NCBI RefSeq assembly: GCF_029892485.1
Contig: NZ_JARXVG010000008.1
Location: 124,001 to 188,000 of the forward strand
DNA length: 64,000 nt
DNA from: Variovorax boronicumulans
Lineage (GTDB): Bacteria > Pseudomonadota > Gammaproteobacteria > Burkholderiales > Burkholderiaceae_C
Direction: 5' to 3'
The position numbers were made by a program, and so were the translations under genes. Under the pieces are notes generated by a model. The model was not told the origin of the DNA, made no database searches, and saw only the letters and a program-made list of their open reading frames with translations. Shown one piece after another: positions 51,070 to 58,669 of this stretch; the stretch's first letter is position 1, and each line of letters opens with the position of its first letter.

Positions 51070-52305
51070 TCAGGCTCCCAGGTGTTCACGATGCTGAGCA
51101 AGATCGAGGCCCAGCTGTTCGCTCTCCGCGTTGACGCGCAATCCGACCAGCACGTGCACCAGGAACAGCACGATCGCCGTTCCTGCCGCGCTGTAGATCG
51201 CCACGCTGCCCACGGCAATGGCCTGTGTCAGCACGTTGCCGGCCGCGCCCGAGATGCGTGCATCGGCGAACACGCCCGTGAGCAGCGCGCCCACGATGCC
51301 GCCGATGCCGTGCACGCCGAACACGTCGAGCGAATCGTCCGCGCCCAGGATGTGCTTGAGGCCCGTGGCGCCCCAGTAGCAGGCCAGGCCCGCGATGGCG
51401 CCGATGGCCAGCGCTGAGAGCGGCGTGACGAAACCGGCCGCGGGCGTGATCGCCACCAGTCCGGCCACGAGGCCCGAGCAGAGCCCCAGCAAAGAGGGGC
51501 TGCGCCGCACGATCCACTCGCCGACCATCCAGCTCATCGCGCCAGCGGCTGCCGCGATGTGCGTGACCAGCATCGCCAGCCCCGCGCGCCCGTCGGCCGC
51601 CACCGCCGAGCCCGCATTGAAGCCGAACCAGCCGACCCACAACAAGCCCGCGCCCATCATCGTCATCGCCAGGCTGTACGGCTCGAAGGCCTCGCGTCCG
51701 TAGCCCTTGCGCGGGCCGAGTGCATAGGCGCACACCAGCCCCGCGATGCCCGCGTTGACGTGCACCACCGAGCCACCCGCGAAGTCGAGCGCGCCCATCT
51801 GCGCGAGCCAGCCGCCCGGCTCCCACACCCAGTGCGCGACCGGCGCATACACCAGCACGCTCCACAGCAGCGCAAACCACAGCACCGCCGAGAAGCGCAT
51901 GCGCTCCACGAACGCGCCCAGCACCAGCGCGGTGGTGATGATCGCGAAGGTGAGCTGGAACATCGCGTAGACCGACTCGGGCACGTTGGGCGCGACGTGG
52001 CTCACCGCGATCTGCCCGGCCTCCTTCAGGTATTCGAAGCCCGAGAACCAGAAGCGCCCGGTGCCCCCGAGCCATGGCCAGCCGGCGGTGAAGGCCAGCG
52101 AATAGCCGAGCGCGAACCAGGTGAGCGACACCGCCGCGGCAATCGCCACCACGGCCGCCATGGTGGCCAGCACGTTCTTGCGCCGCACCATGCCGGCATA
52201 GAAGAGCGCGATCCCGGGCAGCGTCATCAGCAGCACCAGCGCGGTCGAGGTCATCATCCAGGCGGTGTCGGCCGCGTTGATGGAGGCTTGCGGGACCAAT
52301 GCCAT
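51070..52305 (-). CDS. amtB: Ammonium transporter
   Basis: The 411-aa Amt-family channel has about eleven membrane segments and the signatures GIALFYAGMVRRKNVLATM, FAGGSVVHVNAGIAGLV (first pore His) and DVFGVHGIGGIVGALLTG (second pore His). ALGPRKGYG is the usual loop. It lacks the extra N-terminal segment that is cleaved in E. coli AmtB. No glnK gene lies upstream, unlike the usual glnK-amtB pair. A sigma-54 promoter and an NtrC-type site precede it, so nitrogen limitation should induce it. Confidence 0.94.
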   Translation of the reverse strand: MALVPQASINAADTAWMMTSTALVLLMTLPGIALFYAGMVRRKNVLATMAAVVAIAAAVSLTWFALGYSLAFTAGWPWLGGTGRFWFSGFEYLKEAGQIAVSHVAPNVPESVYAMFQLTFAIITTALVLGAFVERMRFSAVLWFALLWSVLVYAPVAHWVWEPGGWLAQMGALDFAGGSVVHVNAGIAGLVCAYALGPRKGYGREAFEPYSLAMTMMGAGLLWVGWFGFNAGSAVAADGRAGLAMLVTHIAAAAGAMSWMVGEWIVRRSPSLLGLCSGLVAGLVAITPAAGFVTPLSALAIGAIAGLACYWGATGLKHILGADDSLDVFGVHGIGGIVGALLTGVFADARISGAAGNVLTQAIAVGSVAIYSAAGTAIVLFLVHVLVGLRVNAESEQLGLDLAQHREHLGA

Positions 52306-52347
52306 GGCGGTGCGCTTCTTCGAGTTGTCGTTGGATGGGCTGCCACG

Positions 52348-52363
52348 TGCACGAGTCGTGCCA
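52348..52363 (-). promoter_or_regulatory. Sigma-54 promoter of amtB
   Basis: On the minus strand the sequence reads TGGCACGACTCGTGCA. It fits the -24/-12 consensus TGGCACR-N4-TTGCW at all defined positions but one, with the required ten bases between GG and GC. Transcription would start near 52337, giving a leader of about 30 bases before the ATG at 52305. Confidence 0.8.
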
Positions 52364-52436
52364 CATCGTTAACGCCCGGAAACACTTTGGTTTGCGAATC
52401 GGCCGTTCGCAGTAAGGCAAAGCGGGTAATTCCCAA

Positions 52437-52453
52437 TGCACTGGTGCGGTGCA
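52437..52453. promoter_or_regulatory. NtrC-type enhancer site
   Basis: TGCACT-N5-GGTGCA at 52437-52453 is a 17-bp dyad matching the known NtrC site form (TGCACC-N5-GGTGCA) with one change. Its centre lies about 108 bases upstream of the inferred amtB start point, a normal enhancer distance for sigma-54 promoters. It could also influence the transcript reading the other way. Confidence 0.75.
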
Positions 52454-52605
52454 GCACATAAAGTCCCCCCACTCGCGAACGGGCCCTGCTCGTACTGCCG
52501 AGGGTCCGAGGAGACAACTTCCCCTTCAAAAAGAAAAATCCTTCAAGGCATCCGTACGAGATGCCAGCTCGAACTTGAAAGGCGCCGCTGGTCGGCGCCT
52601 TTTTT
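52454..52605 (+). ncRNA. Candidate small RNA or regulatory leader upstream of the TauE gene
   Basis: No plus-strand gene lies between 50676 and 52724, yet this stretch ends in a strong intrinsic terminator. It contains nested pairing around GCATC-CGTACGA-GATGC (near 52544-52560), enclosed by CCTTCAAG and CTTGAAAGG. It could be a free small RNA or a terminating leader for the TauE/SafE gene about 120 bases downstream. No known riboswitch class was recognised. The 5' end is not defined by a clear promoter. Confidence 0.4.
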
Positions 52606-52606
52606 A
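52579..52606 (+). terminator. Strong intrinsic terminator
   Basis: AAGGCGCCG (52579-52587) pairs perfectly with CGGCGCCTT (52593-52601) around a CTGGT loop, and the T run continues to 52605. It ends the candidate transcript in the amtB-TauE spacer. Confidence 0.85.
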
Positions 52607-52637
52607 TGCCTGCTCTCCAGGCGCAGGCAGGCTTTTT
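52607..52637 (+). terminator. Second tandem terminator
   Basis: TGCCTGC (52607-52613) pairs with GCAGGCA (52623-52629) around a 9-base loop, followed by GGCTTTTT. It directly follows the first terminator, giving a double stop before the TauE/SafE gene. Confidence 0.65.
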
Positions 52638-52723
52638 CTCTCGGCCAAATTCCCGGATTGACCGCGTGCAGCGGCCATCCATAGCTATCGTTTCAGTAGC
52701 AATCCGGGTGAGACAATCCCGCC

Positions 52724-53482
52724 ATGGAAATGCTGGTGGTCACGGGCGCTTCGCTGCTCGCGGGATTTGTCGATTCGATCGTGGGCGGAGGCGGGTTGAT
52801 CCTGGTCCCGGCACTCTTCGCCGTCTTTCCGGGCGCACCACCGGCGACGCTCCTGGGCACCAACAAGAGCGCGTCGATATGGGGCACGGCGGCCGCCGCG
52901 GCCCAGTTCAGCCAGCGGGTGCAGATGCGCTGGGGCGCCCTGTGGCCGGCCGCGGTGCTCGGTTTTGCCGGCGCGATGCTGGGTGCCTGGGGCGTCACCG
53001 TGTTCCCGGGCGACTTCCTGCGCCGCGCCCTGCCGGTGGTCCTGCTCGGGGTGCTGCTCTACACGCTGGCGCGCAAGGACATGGGACGGCTGCATGCCCC
53101 GCGCTTCAGCGGCCGCGCCGAAACGCTGGCGGCGTGCACCATCGGCCTGTCGATCGGTCTCTACGACGGCTTCTTCGGGCCGGGGGCGGGCAGCTTCCTC
53201 GTGTTCCTGTTCGTGCGCTGGATGGGCTACGACTTTCTCAACGCCTCGGCGTCGGCCAAGATCATCAACACGCTCACCAATGCCGCCGCCCTGATCCTGC
53301 TGGCGGCCAAGGGCCACGTCTGGTGGCACTACGGGCTGGTGATGGCGGTGGCCAACGTGGCCGGCAGCCTGCTGGGCACGCGCGTGGCGCTCAGGCACGG
53401 CGCGGGCTTCGTGCGGGTGGTGTTCATCGCGGTGGTGAGCGCGCTGATCCTCAAAACCGCGTACGACGCGTTCCTCAAATGA
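52724..53482 (+). CDS. TauE/SafE-family membrane exporter
   Basis: The 252-aa protein has about seven to eight membrane segments. Family marks are LLAGFVDSIVGGGGLILVPAL near the N-terminus and its internal repeat, YDGFFGPGAGSFLVFLFV, near residue 147. LGTNKSASIWGTAAA and NASASAKIINTLTNAAAL are the matching repeated helices. TauE/SafE proteins are thought to export sulfonates, sulfite or other anions; the substrate here is unknown. It follows tandem terminators and so needs its own promoter or read-through. Confidence 0.92.
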   Translation: MEMLVVTGASLLAGFVDSIVGGGGLILVPALFAVFPGAPPATLLGTNKSASIWGTAAAAAQFSQRVQMRWGALWPAAVLGFAGAMLGAWGVTVFPGDFLRRALPVVLLGVLLYTLARKDMGRLHAPRFSGRAETLAACTIGLSIGLYDGFFGPGAGSFLVFLFVRWMGYDFLNASASAKIINTLTNAAALILLAAKGHVWWHYGLVMAVANVAGSLLGTRVALRHGAGFVRVVFIAVVSALILKTAYDAFLK

Positions 53483-53511
53483 AAAAGCCCCCGGCGCTGA
53501 ACCGGGGGCTT
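53482..53511. terminator. Bidirectional terminator between TauE gene and tctA
   Basis: AAGCCCCCGG (53485-53494) pairs perfectly with CCGGGGGCTT (53502-53511) around a 7-base loop. On the minus strand it is followed by TTTTT (complement of 53482-53486), an efficient stop for tctA. On the plus strand the T run is weak (TTCCTTCC). Confidence 0.85.
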
Positions 53512-53533
53512 CCTTCCAGTCGTGAGGGCGAGC

Positions 53534-55045
53534 CTATTCCTCCACGAACGCCTCTTCGCGCTTTGCCTTGATCGACGGCAGCAGCACGATGCACAGCAGC
53601 GCCGCCGCAGCTACCAGCAGCCCGGCCGACAGCGGCCGCGTGACGAACACGCTCCACGCCCCGCGCGACAGCAGCAGTGCGCGCCGCAGGTTCTCTTCCA
53701 TCATCGGCCCGAGGATGAAGCCCAGCAGCAGCGGCGCCGGCTCGGTGCGCAGCTTCAGGAACAGGTAGCCGATGAAGCCGAAGATCGCGACCATCCACAC
53801 GTCGAAGGTGTTGTTGTTGGTCGAGTACACGCCGATCGCGCAGAACAGCACGATGGCGGGGAACAGGAACTTGTAGGGCACCGTCAAGAGCTTGATCCAC
53901 ATGCCGATCAGCGGCAGGTTCAGCACGATCAGCATCGCGTTGCCGATCCACATCGAGGCGATCAGGCCCCAGAACAGCTCGGGGTTGCTGGTCATCACCT
54001 GCGGGCCGGGCTGGATGTTGTGGATGGTCATCGCACCCACCATCAGCGCCATCACGGCGTTGGGCGGAATGCCCAGCGTCAGCAGCGGGATGAAGGACGT
54101 TTGCGCGCCGGCGTTGTTGGCCGACTCGGGCGATGCCACGCCGCGGATGTTGCCCTTGCCGAAGGGCACTTCGCCGGGACGCATCTTGATCTTCTTCTCC
54201 AGCGCATAGGCCGCAAAGGCCGCCAGCAGCGCACCGCCGCCGGGCAGGATGCCCAGCGCAGAGCCCAGCGCCGTGCCGCGCAGCACCGCGGGCGTCATGC
54301 GCTTGAAGTCGTCCTTGGTCGGCCACAGGCCCTTGACCTTGTGCGTGAACACTTCGCGCTCGTCATCGGGCTGCGAGAGGTTGCCGATGATTTCGCCGTA
54401 GCCGAACACGCCCATGGCGATCACCACGAAGCCGATGCCGTCGGTGAGCTCCGGAATGTCGAAGCTGAAGCGGGCCACGCCCGAGTTGACGTCGGTGCCC
54501 ACGATGCCGAGCAGCAGGCCCAGCACGATCATCGCCACCGCCTTCAGCAGCGAGCCCGAGGCCAGCACCACCGCGCCGATCAGGCCCAGCGTCATCAGCG
54601 AGAAGTACTCGGCCGGGCCGAACTTGAAGGCCAGTTCGGTGAGCGGCGGCGCAAAAGCCGCCAGGATCAGCGTGCCGACGCAACCTGCGAAGAACGAGCC
54701 CAGGCCCGCAGCCGCGAGCGCGGGGCCCGCGCGGCCCTGCCTTGCCATCTGGTAGCCGTCGATGCAGGTGACCACCGAGGACGACTCCCCGGGCAGGTTC
54801 ACCAGGATGGCGGTGGTCGAGCCGCCGTACTGCGCGCCGTAGTAGATACCGGCCAGCATGATCAGCGCAGACACGGGCGGCAGCGCGTAGGTGGCGGGCA
54901 GCAGCATCGCGATGGTCGCGACCGGGCCGATGCCCGGCAGCACGCCGATCAGCGTGCCCAGGATGCAACCCAAGAGGCAATACAGCAGGTTGGTGAAGGT
55001 GAAGGCAACGCCGAAGCCGATGGAAAGGTTGTGGATCAGGTCCAT
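53534..55045 (-). CDS. tctA: Tripartite tricarboxylate transporter large permease
   Basis: The 503-aa permease has the TctA layout with about ten to twelve membrane segments. Signatures are GVLPGIGPVATIAMLLPATYALPP near residue 40, YGGSTTAILVNLPGESSSVVTCIDGYQMARQG-type block, and LGILPGGGALLAAFAAYALEKK near 270. The tail LPSIKAKREEAFVEE is charged. It works with TctB and a Bug-type binding protein to import carboxylates by a secondary mechanism. A tctC gene is missing here. Confidence 0.94.
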   Translation of the reverse strand: MDLIHNLSIGFGVAFTFTNLLYCLLGCILGTLIGVLPGIGPVATIAMLLPATYALPPVSALIMLAGIYYGAQYGGSTTAILVNLPGESSSVVTCIDGYQMARQGRAGPALAAAGLGSFFAGCVGTLILAAFAPPLTELAFKFGPAEYFSLMTLGLIGAVVLASGSLLKAVAMIVLGLLLGIVGTDVNSGVARFSFDIPELTDGIGFVVIAMGVFGYGEIIGNLSQPDDEREVFTHKVKGLWPTKDDFKRMTPAVLRGTALGSALGILPGGGALLAAFAAYALEKKIKMRPGEVPFGKGNIRGVASPESANNAGAQTSFIPLLTLGIPPNAVMALMVGAMTIHNIQPGPQVMTSNPELFWGLIASMWIGNAMLIVLNLPLIGMWIKLLTVPYKFLFPAIVLFCAIGVYSTNNNTFDVWMVAIFGFIGYLFLKLRTEPAPLLLGFILGPMMEENLRRALLLSRGAWSVFVTRPLSAGLLVAAAALLCIVLLPSIKAKREEAFVEE

Positions 55046-55057
55046 GGTGTGCTCTCC

Positions 55058-55546
55058 TCAGCCCGAAATGAAAGTGGGCCAGACCTGGATCTGGAGCTTG
55101 AGCGCCCAGATGAAGGCCACATAGCTGCCGGCCGCCAGGATGGTCGAGAGCACCAGCACGTCGCGCAGCTTGAATTGCTCGCCGGCCATGCTGGAGATGA
55201 TCGTGAGCGCGTAGATCGCGATGATCATTCCCATGGCCGGCAGGCCGATGCTCGGCAGGCCGCCCAGGAGAATGCCGAATGCGAGATTGGCGCCGAGCAC
55301 GAAGGCCAGCGGCTTCCAAGCCCATTTGCCGATCTTGTCGCCGTCGGTGGTCTCCACCACCATGGCCTGGAACATGATGACCACCCCGAGGATGGCCAGC
55401 AGGATGCCCAGCATGAGCGGGAAATAACCGGGGCCCATGCGAGCGCCGTTGCCGACGGTGTAGGTGGTGGCGCCTATCGCGAAAGCGCCCCCCACGGTGG
55501 TGAACATGACTCCTGAAAAGAAGTCCGCCTGACTCTTGATCTTCAT
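55058..55546 (-). CDS. tctB: Tripartite tricarboxylate transporter small permease
   Basis: The 162-aa protein has four membrane segments (DFFSGVMFTTVGGAFAIGATTY; GPGYFPLMLGILLAILGVVIMF; KPLAFVLGANLAFGILL; LGLPAMGMIIAIYALTII-type region). MGPGYFP is the TctB signature. It precedes tctA by 12 bases. The ATG at 55546 fits; the longer frame upstream lacks similarity. Confidence 0.92.
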   Translation of the reverse strand: MKIKSQADFFSGVMFTTVGGAFAIGATTYTVGNGARMGPGYFPLMLGILLAILGVVIMFQAMVVETTDGDKIGKWAWKPLAFVLGANLAFGILLGGLPSIGLPAMGMIIAIYALTIISSMAGEQFKLRDVLVLSTILAAGSYVAFIWALKLQIQVWPTFISG

Positions 55547-55728
55547 TGCCTCGACCCTCTGTTTTGGAGCAGTGAGGGTCGTCGTCCGCGGCTGACCGTT
55601 GGCTGACCACGCCGGTAAGGACAAATGCTTACGGCAGGATTAGGGTTCTCCCACGAGCGATGCCCGCGGCCGGGAGAAGCCAGGTGCTCGACGCTCCCAA
55701 AAAGAAGAAAAAAGCAGGGGGCAGAAAC

Positions 55729-55754
55729 GAAAAAAGCTCCCGAAGGAGCTTTTC
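55729..55754 (-). terminator. Intrinsic terminator of the RRM gene
   Basis: On the minus strand AAAAGCTCC and GGAGCTTTT pair around a TTCG tetraloop, and the T run continues. It lies about 45 bases after the RRM gene stop. The hairpin is symmetric enough to work for the other strand as well. Confidence 0.85.
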
Positions 55755-55796
55755 ATTCATTCAGAGAGCCGGGGCTCCCTGAGTGTGGGTGAGGGC

Positions 55797-56216
55797 TTAG
55801 TAGCCGCCGCGACCACCGCCGCCGCCGCCGTAGCCGCCGCCACCGCCGCTACGGCCACCGCCGCCGCCGCCGTAACCACCACCACCGCCGCCACCACCGT
55901 AGCCGCCGCCGCCACCACCAGCGCCGCCGCCGTAGCCGCCACCACCGCCGGTGCGGGGAGGACGAGCTTCCATCGGACGGGCTTCGTTCACCGTCAGGGC
56001 ACGGCCCTGGAGCGAATGGCCGTTCATGGCTTCGACAGCTGCGAGTGCTTCAGCATCCGAGCCCATTTCGACAAAGCCGAAGCCCTTCGAACGGCCGGTG
56101 TCACGTTCCATCATGACCTTGGCGCTGACGATCGAACCGAATTCGCCGAAAGCTTGTTCCAGATCGTTGTCACGCACAGAGTAGGCGAGGTTGCCTACGT
56201 AGAGTTTCTTGCCCAT
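55797..56216 (-). CDS. Glycine-rich RRM RNA-binding protein
   Basis: The 139-aa protein has one RRM (residues 3-80) with RNP2 KLYVGNL and RNP1 KGFGFVEM, then a tail of GGY/GGGG repeats from about 91 on, ending RGGY. Such proteins resemble cold-inducible cyanobacterial and betaproteobacterial RNA chaperones. The tail is coded by a near-pure triplet array (55800-55945). A leader of up to 180 bases precedes the ATG, which could allow temperature or RNA-based control. It has its own terminator. Confidence 0.93.
   Translation of the reverse strand: MGKKLYVGNLAYSVRDNDLEQAFGEFGSIVSAKVMMERDTGRSKGFGFVEMGSDAEALAAVEAMNGHSLQGRALTVNEARPMEARPPRTGGGGGYGGGAGGGGGGYGGGGGGGGYGGGGGGRSGGGGGYGGGGGGRGGY
55800..55945. 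repeat. GC-rich triplet array coding the Gly-rich tail
   Basis: The plus strand is almost entirely CCG, CCA and ACC triplets (for example CCGCCGCCGCCGTAGCCGCC). It encodes the GGY/GGGG tail of the RRM protein and creates spurious open frames in other phases. Such arrays can change length by slippage in whole codons. Confidence 0.8.
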
Positions 56217-56357
56217 GGAGGGACTCCTAATTCAAACCAACAAAACAAAAGCGATGGAGTCCCAGAATCACAACAAACAAGTGCGCTGTGGCGCGAAACT
56301 GACCGATCACCAAATTACGTGCACGGGAGACAAGGTCTCACAGACACGTGGGGTGAA

Positions 56358-56391
56358 TTATCCACGCCACTTTGCGAAAAAACGTGGATAA
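56358..56391. promoter_or_regulatory. Inverted pair of TTATCCACG boxes upstream of the RRM gene
   Basis: TTATCCACG at 56358-56366 and its reverse complement CGTGGATAA at 56383-56391 are separated by 16 bases. TTATCCACG differs at one base from the consensus DnaA box TTATCCACA. The 9-bp dyad could instead be a hairpin at the end of the DUF3820 gene or an operator. It is located about 140 bases before the RRM start, within a 183-base spacer. Confidence 0.4.
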
Positions 56392-56399
56392 ATCGTGTG

Positions 56400-56636
56400 T
56401 TATTGAGAAACATCCTGGCCCGACGGGCGGTTTCGCAACGGTTTGAGCAGGTCCGACAGGCCGTTGTGGTCTATTTCATGCATCAAATGGAGCAGCCGGC
56501 CGATTTCGCCTGAGGGAAAACCCTCGCGTGCGAACCAGGTCAGGTAATTTCCGGGCAAATCGGCGATCAGCGTGCCCTTGTGTTTGCCAAAAGGCATTTC
56601 GAGGGTCACGAGGCGCCGCAGGTCTTCGGGTTTCAT
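56400..56636 (-). CDS. DUF3820 small protein
   Basis: The 78-aa protein has the DUF3820 core: LEMPFGKHKGTLIADLPGNYLTWFAREGFPSGEIGRLLHLM-type region, readable as MPFGKHKG, LPGNYLTWFAREGFP and LGRLL-like helices. These domains occur next to nucleases and in stand-alone form and may bind nucleic acid; function unknown. It starts 7 bases after the SUI1-like gene stop, so the two are co-transcribed. Confidence 0.85.
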   Translation of the reverse strand: MKPEDLRRLVTLEMPFGKHKGTLIADLPGNYLTWFAREGFPSGEIGRLLHLMHEIDHNGLSDLLKPLRNRPSGQDVSQ

Positions 56637-56643
56637 GCGTGCC

Positions 56644-57018
56644 TCAGCCTCCGGCGCGCTTGACGGTGTGGCCCTGCTTCACGAGGGCCGCGATCACCAG
56701 TTCGCGGTGATCGCCCTGGATCTCGATGATGCCGTCCTTCACCGTGCCGCCCGAGCCGCAGGCCGTCTTCAGCTGTTTGCCCACCGCCGCGAGCGCCGCG
56801 GCGTCCAGGGCGAGGCCCTTGATAACCGTCACGCCCTTGCCTTTGCGGCCCTTGGTCTCGTGCGATACACGCACAATGCCGTCAGTGGCCGGCGCGCGCG
56901 CCTTCAGTTCCTTGCAGCGGCATTGCGCCATCGGCGCGCGGCAATCGGGGCACATGCGGCCGCCCGCCTCGGTGGAGTACACCAGCGTGCTGGCCTGATT
57001 GCTTTTCGTCGTCGCCAT
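56644..57018 (-). CDS. SUI1/YciH-type translation initiation factor
   Basis: The 124-aa protein has a Cys-rich N-terminal part (MCPDCRAPMAQCRC at about 23-36) and a SUI1/eIF1 domain (RVSHETKGRKGKGVTVIKGL; LKTACGSGGTVKDGIIEIQGDHRELV). Bacterial YciH proteins affect initiation fidelity on aberrant or leaderless mRNAs. The start MATTKS at 57018 is chosen; in-frame starts at 57033 or 57072 would add a short unconserved end. It is divergent from the DEAD-box helicase gene with 54 bases between. Confidence 0.88.
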   Translation of the reverse strand: MATTKSNQASTLVYSTEAGGRMCPDCRAPMAQCRCKELKARAPATDGIVRVSHETKGRKGKGVTVIKGLALDAAALAAVGKQLKTACGSGGTVKDGIIEIQGDHRELVIAALVKQGHTVKRAGG

Positions 57019-57072
57019 TCGATCCATCTCTTCTATATCCGTATACCCGGGTTTCTCTCTCTGTCTGCTCAC

Positions 57073-58338
57073 ATGCCATTCGACTCACTGGGCCTGGCCC
57101 CCGCGCTCGTGCAGGCTGCCGCCGAAAGCGGTTATGCCGCGCCGACCGCCATCCAGGCCGCGGCCATCCCCGCAATTTTGCAGGGCCGCGACGTGCGGGG
57201 CTCGGCGCAGACCGGCTCCGGCAAGACCGCCGCATTCTCCCTGCCGCTGCTGCAGCGCCTGGCGGCCGAACCCGCGCAGTCGCCGCGCCGCGTGCGCGCC
57301 CTGGTGCTCGTGCCCACGCGCGAACTCGCGGCCCAGGTTGGCGAAACCATGCGCAGCCTGGCGCAGCACCTGCCCGAACGCCTGAAGATTGCCATCGCCT
57401 TCGGCGGCGTCTCGATCAATCCGCAGATGATGAGCCTGCGCGGCGGCGCCGACATCGTCGTCGCCACGCCCGGCCGGCTGCTCGATCTGGTCGAGCACAA
57501 CGCGCTCAAGCTGGGCGCGGTCTCGATGCTGGTGCTCGACGAGGCCGACCGCCTGTTCGACCTCGGCTTTGCCGAAGAACTCGGCCGCATCCTCGTGCTG
57601 CTGCCGGCGCAACGGCAGAACCTGCTTTTCTCCGCCACCTTCCCGCCCGCCATCCAGTCGCTGGCCGACGGCATGCTGCGCGACCCCGCGGTCATCGACG
57701 TGCAGGGCGAGCCCGGCACCGAGCCGAACATCGTGCAGCGCGTGATCGAGGTCGATGCGAACCGCCGCACGCAGCTCTTGCGCCATCTGTTGAAAGAGAA
57801 CGAATGGGAGCGCGTGCTGGTGTTCGTCGCCACGCAGCATTCGGCGCAGATCGTGGCCGAGAAGCTCTACAAGAACGGTGTCTACGCGGTGCCGTTCCAT
57901 GGCGACATCGCGCAGGGCACGCGCACCGGCATCCTCGCGCAGTTCAAGGAGAGCCGATGGGACGTGGTCATCGCCACCGACCTGGCGGCACGCGGCATCG
58001 ACATCGCGCAGCTGCCCGTGGTCATCAACTACGACCTGCCGCGCTCGCCCACCGACTACATCCACCGCATCGGCCGCACGGGCCGCGCGGGCGAGAGCGG
58101 GCTGGCGATCAGCTTCGTGAGCGCATCGACCGAGGCGCATTTCCGCCTGATCGAAAAGCGCCAGGGCCTCCACCTGCCGCGCGAGCGCATCGAAGGCTTC
58201 GAGCCGACCGAGGCGGCCGTGCCGCTGGTCGATGCATCGGGCACGGGTGGCATCAAGGGCAAGCGGCCGAGCAAGAAGGACAAGCTGCGCGCGGCGCAGG
58301 CCGCGCAACAGGGCGGCGAATCCGAAAAGAACGGCTGA
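57073..58338 (+). CDS. DEAD-box ATP-dependent RNA helicase (RhlE-like)
   Basis: The 421-aa helicase has all motifs: Q motif (GYAAPTAIQ), I AQTGSGKT near 46, Ia PTRELAAQ, II VLDEADRLFDLGF, III SATFP, IV VFVATQHSA, V ATDLAARGIDI and VI HRIGRTGRAG. The Lys-rich tail (GKRPSKKDKLRAAQ) is typical for RNA contact. It unwinds RNA in ribosome assembly or decay. Its location beside an RRM protein and a SUI1-like factor suggests a small RNA-metabolism cluster. Confidence 0.94.
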   Translation: MPFDSLGLAPALVQAAAESGYAAPTAIQAAAIPAILQGRDVRGSAQTGSGKTAAFSLPLLQRLAAEPAQSPRRVRALVLVPTRELAAQVGETMRSLAQHLPERLKIAIAFGGVSINPQMMSLRGGADIVVATPGRLLDLVEHNALKLGAVSMLVLDEADRLFDLGFAEELGRILVLLPAQRQNLLFSATFPPAIQSLADGMLRDPAVIDVQGEPGTEPNIVQRVIEVDANRRTQLLRHLLKENEWERVLVFVATQHSAQIVAEKLYKNGVYAVPFHGDIAQGTRTGILAQFKESRWDVVIATDLAARGIDIAQLPVVINYDLPRSPTDYIHRIGRTGRAGESGLAISFVSASTEAHFRLIEKRQGLHLPRERIEGFEPTEAAVPLVDASGTGGIKGKRPSKKDKLRAAQAAQQGGESEKNG

Positions 58339-58348
58339 CCGGCGGCGC

Positions 58349-58669
58349 TCACCCGGCCGCGTAGTCGACCTGGTGCCGCGCGATGCGCAGGTCGCCCAGT
58401 TCCTCGCGCACCCGCAGGTGCGCGGGATGCGTGGCATAACCATCGAGCGATGCCTGGCTGTCGAACTCGCTGTAGAGCACCACGTCGCAGGCATAGCCGA
58501 TGCGGCTCGAATCGACGCCCACTTCGAGGTGCAGCAAGCCGGGGATCTGCCCGCGCAGCGATTCGAACTTGCGCTTGAGCAATTGCGAGGCCTCTGCCTT
58601 TTGCTCGGACGATTCGCCGCGCAGGTCCCACATCACGATGTGCTTGAACATGGTGCGGGGCTTGCTCAT
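58349..58669 (-). CDS. Dabb-domain (stress-responsive A/B barrel) protein
   Basis: The 106-aa protein has the Dabb fold: FKHIVMWDLRG near the start, LRGQIPGLLHLEVGVDSSR and YSEFDSQASLDGYATHPAHLRVREEL. These small dimeric proteins are of mostly unknown function. The ATG at 58669 overlaps the YciI stop (ATGA); an internal ATG at 58651 (MFKHIV) is also plausible. It is convergent with the helicase gene, 10 bases apart. Confidence 0.85.
   Translation of the reverse strand: MSKPRTMFKHIVMWDLRGESSEQKAEASQLLKRKFESLRGQIPGLLHLEVGVDSSRIGYACDVVLYSEFDSQASLDGYATHPAHLRVREELGDLRIARHQVDYAAG

Noticed and set aside
52454..52605. A tRNA, tmRNA or SAH riboswitch in the amtB-TauE spacer
   Set aside because: No cloverleaf or T-loop sequence could be drawn, and the CCGAGGAG stretch is not followed by the remaining conserved SAH-riboswitch elements.
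53522..55516. A 664-codon plus-strand open frame opposite tctAB
   Set aside because: The product is almost wholly Arg, His, Gln, Asp and Glu without folds or motifs, and both tct genes are convincing on the other strand.
55800..55945. Possible CRISPR-like or tandem-repeat array
   Set aside because: Repeats are coding triplets without spacers; no direct repeats of 24-40 bases with unique spacers were seen anywhere in the window.
55785..56513. Plus-strand ORF rich in Ala, Thr and Val over the RRM gene
   Set aside because: The Ala/Thr/Val run is the complement of glycine triplets in the RRM tail. RNP1 and RNP2 motifs and an own terminator support the minus strand.
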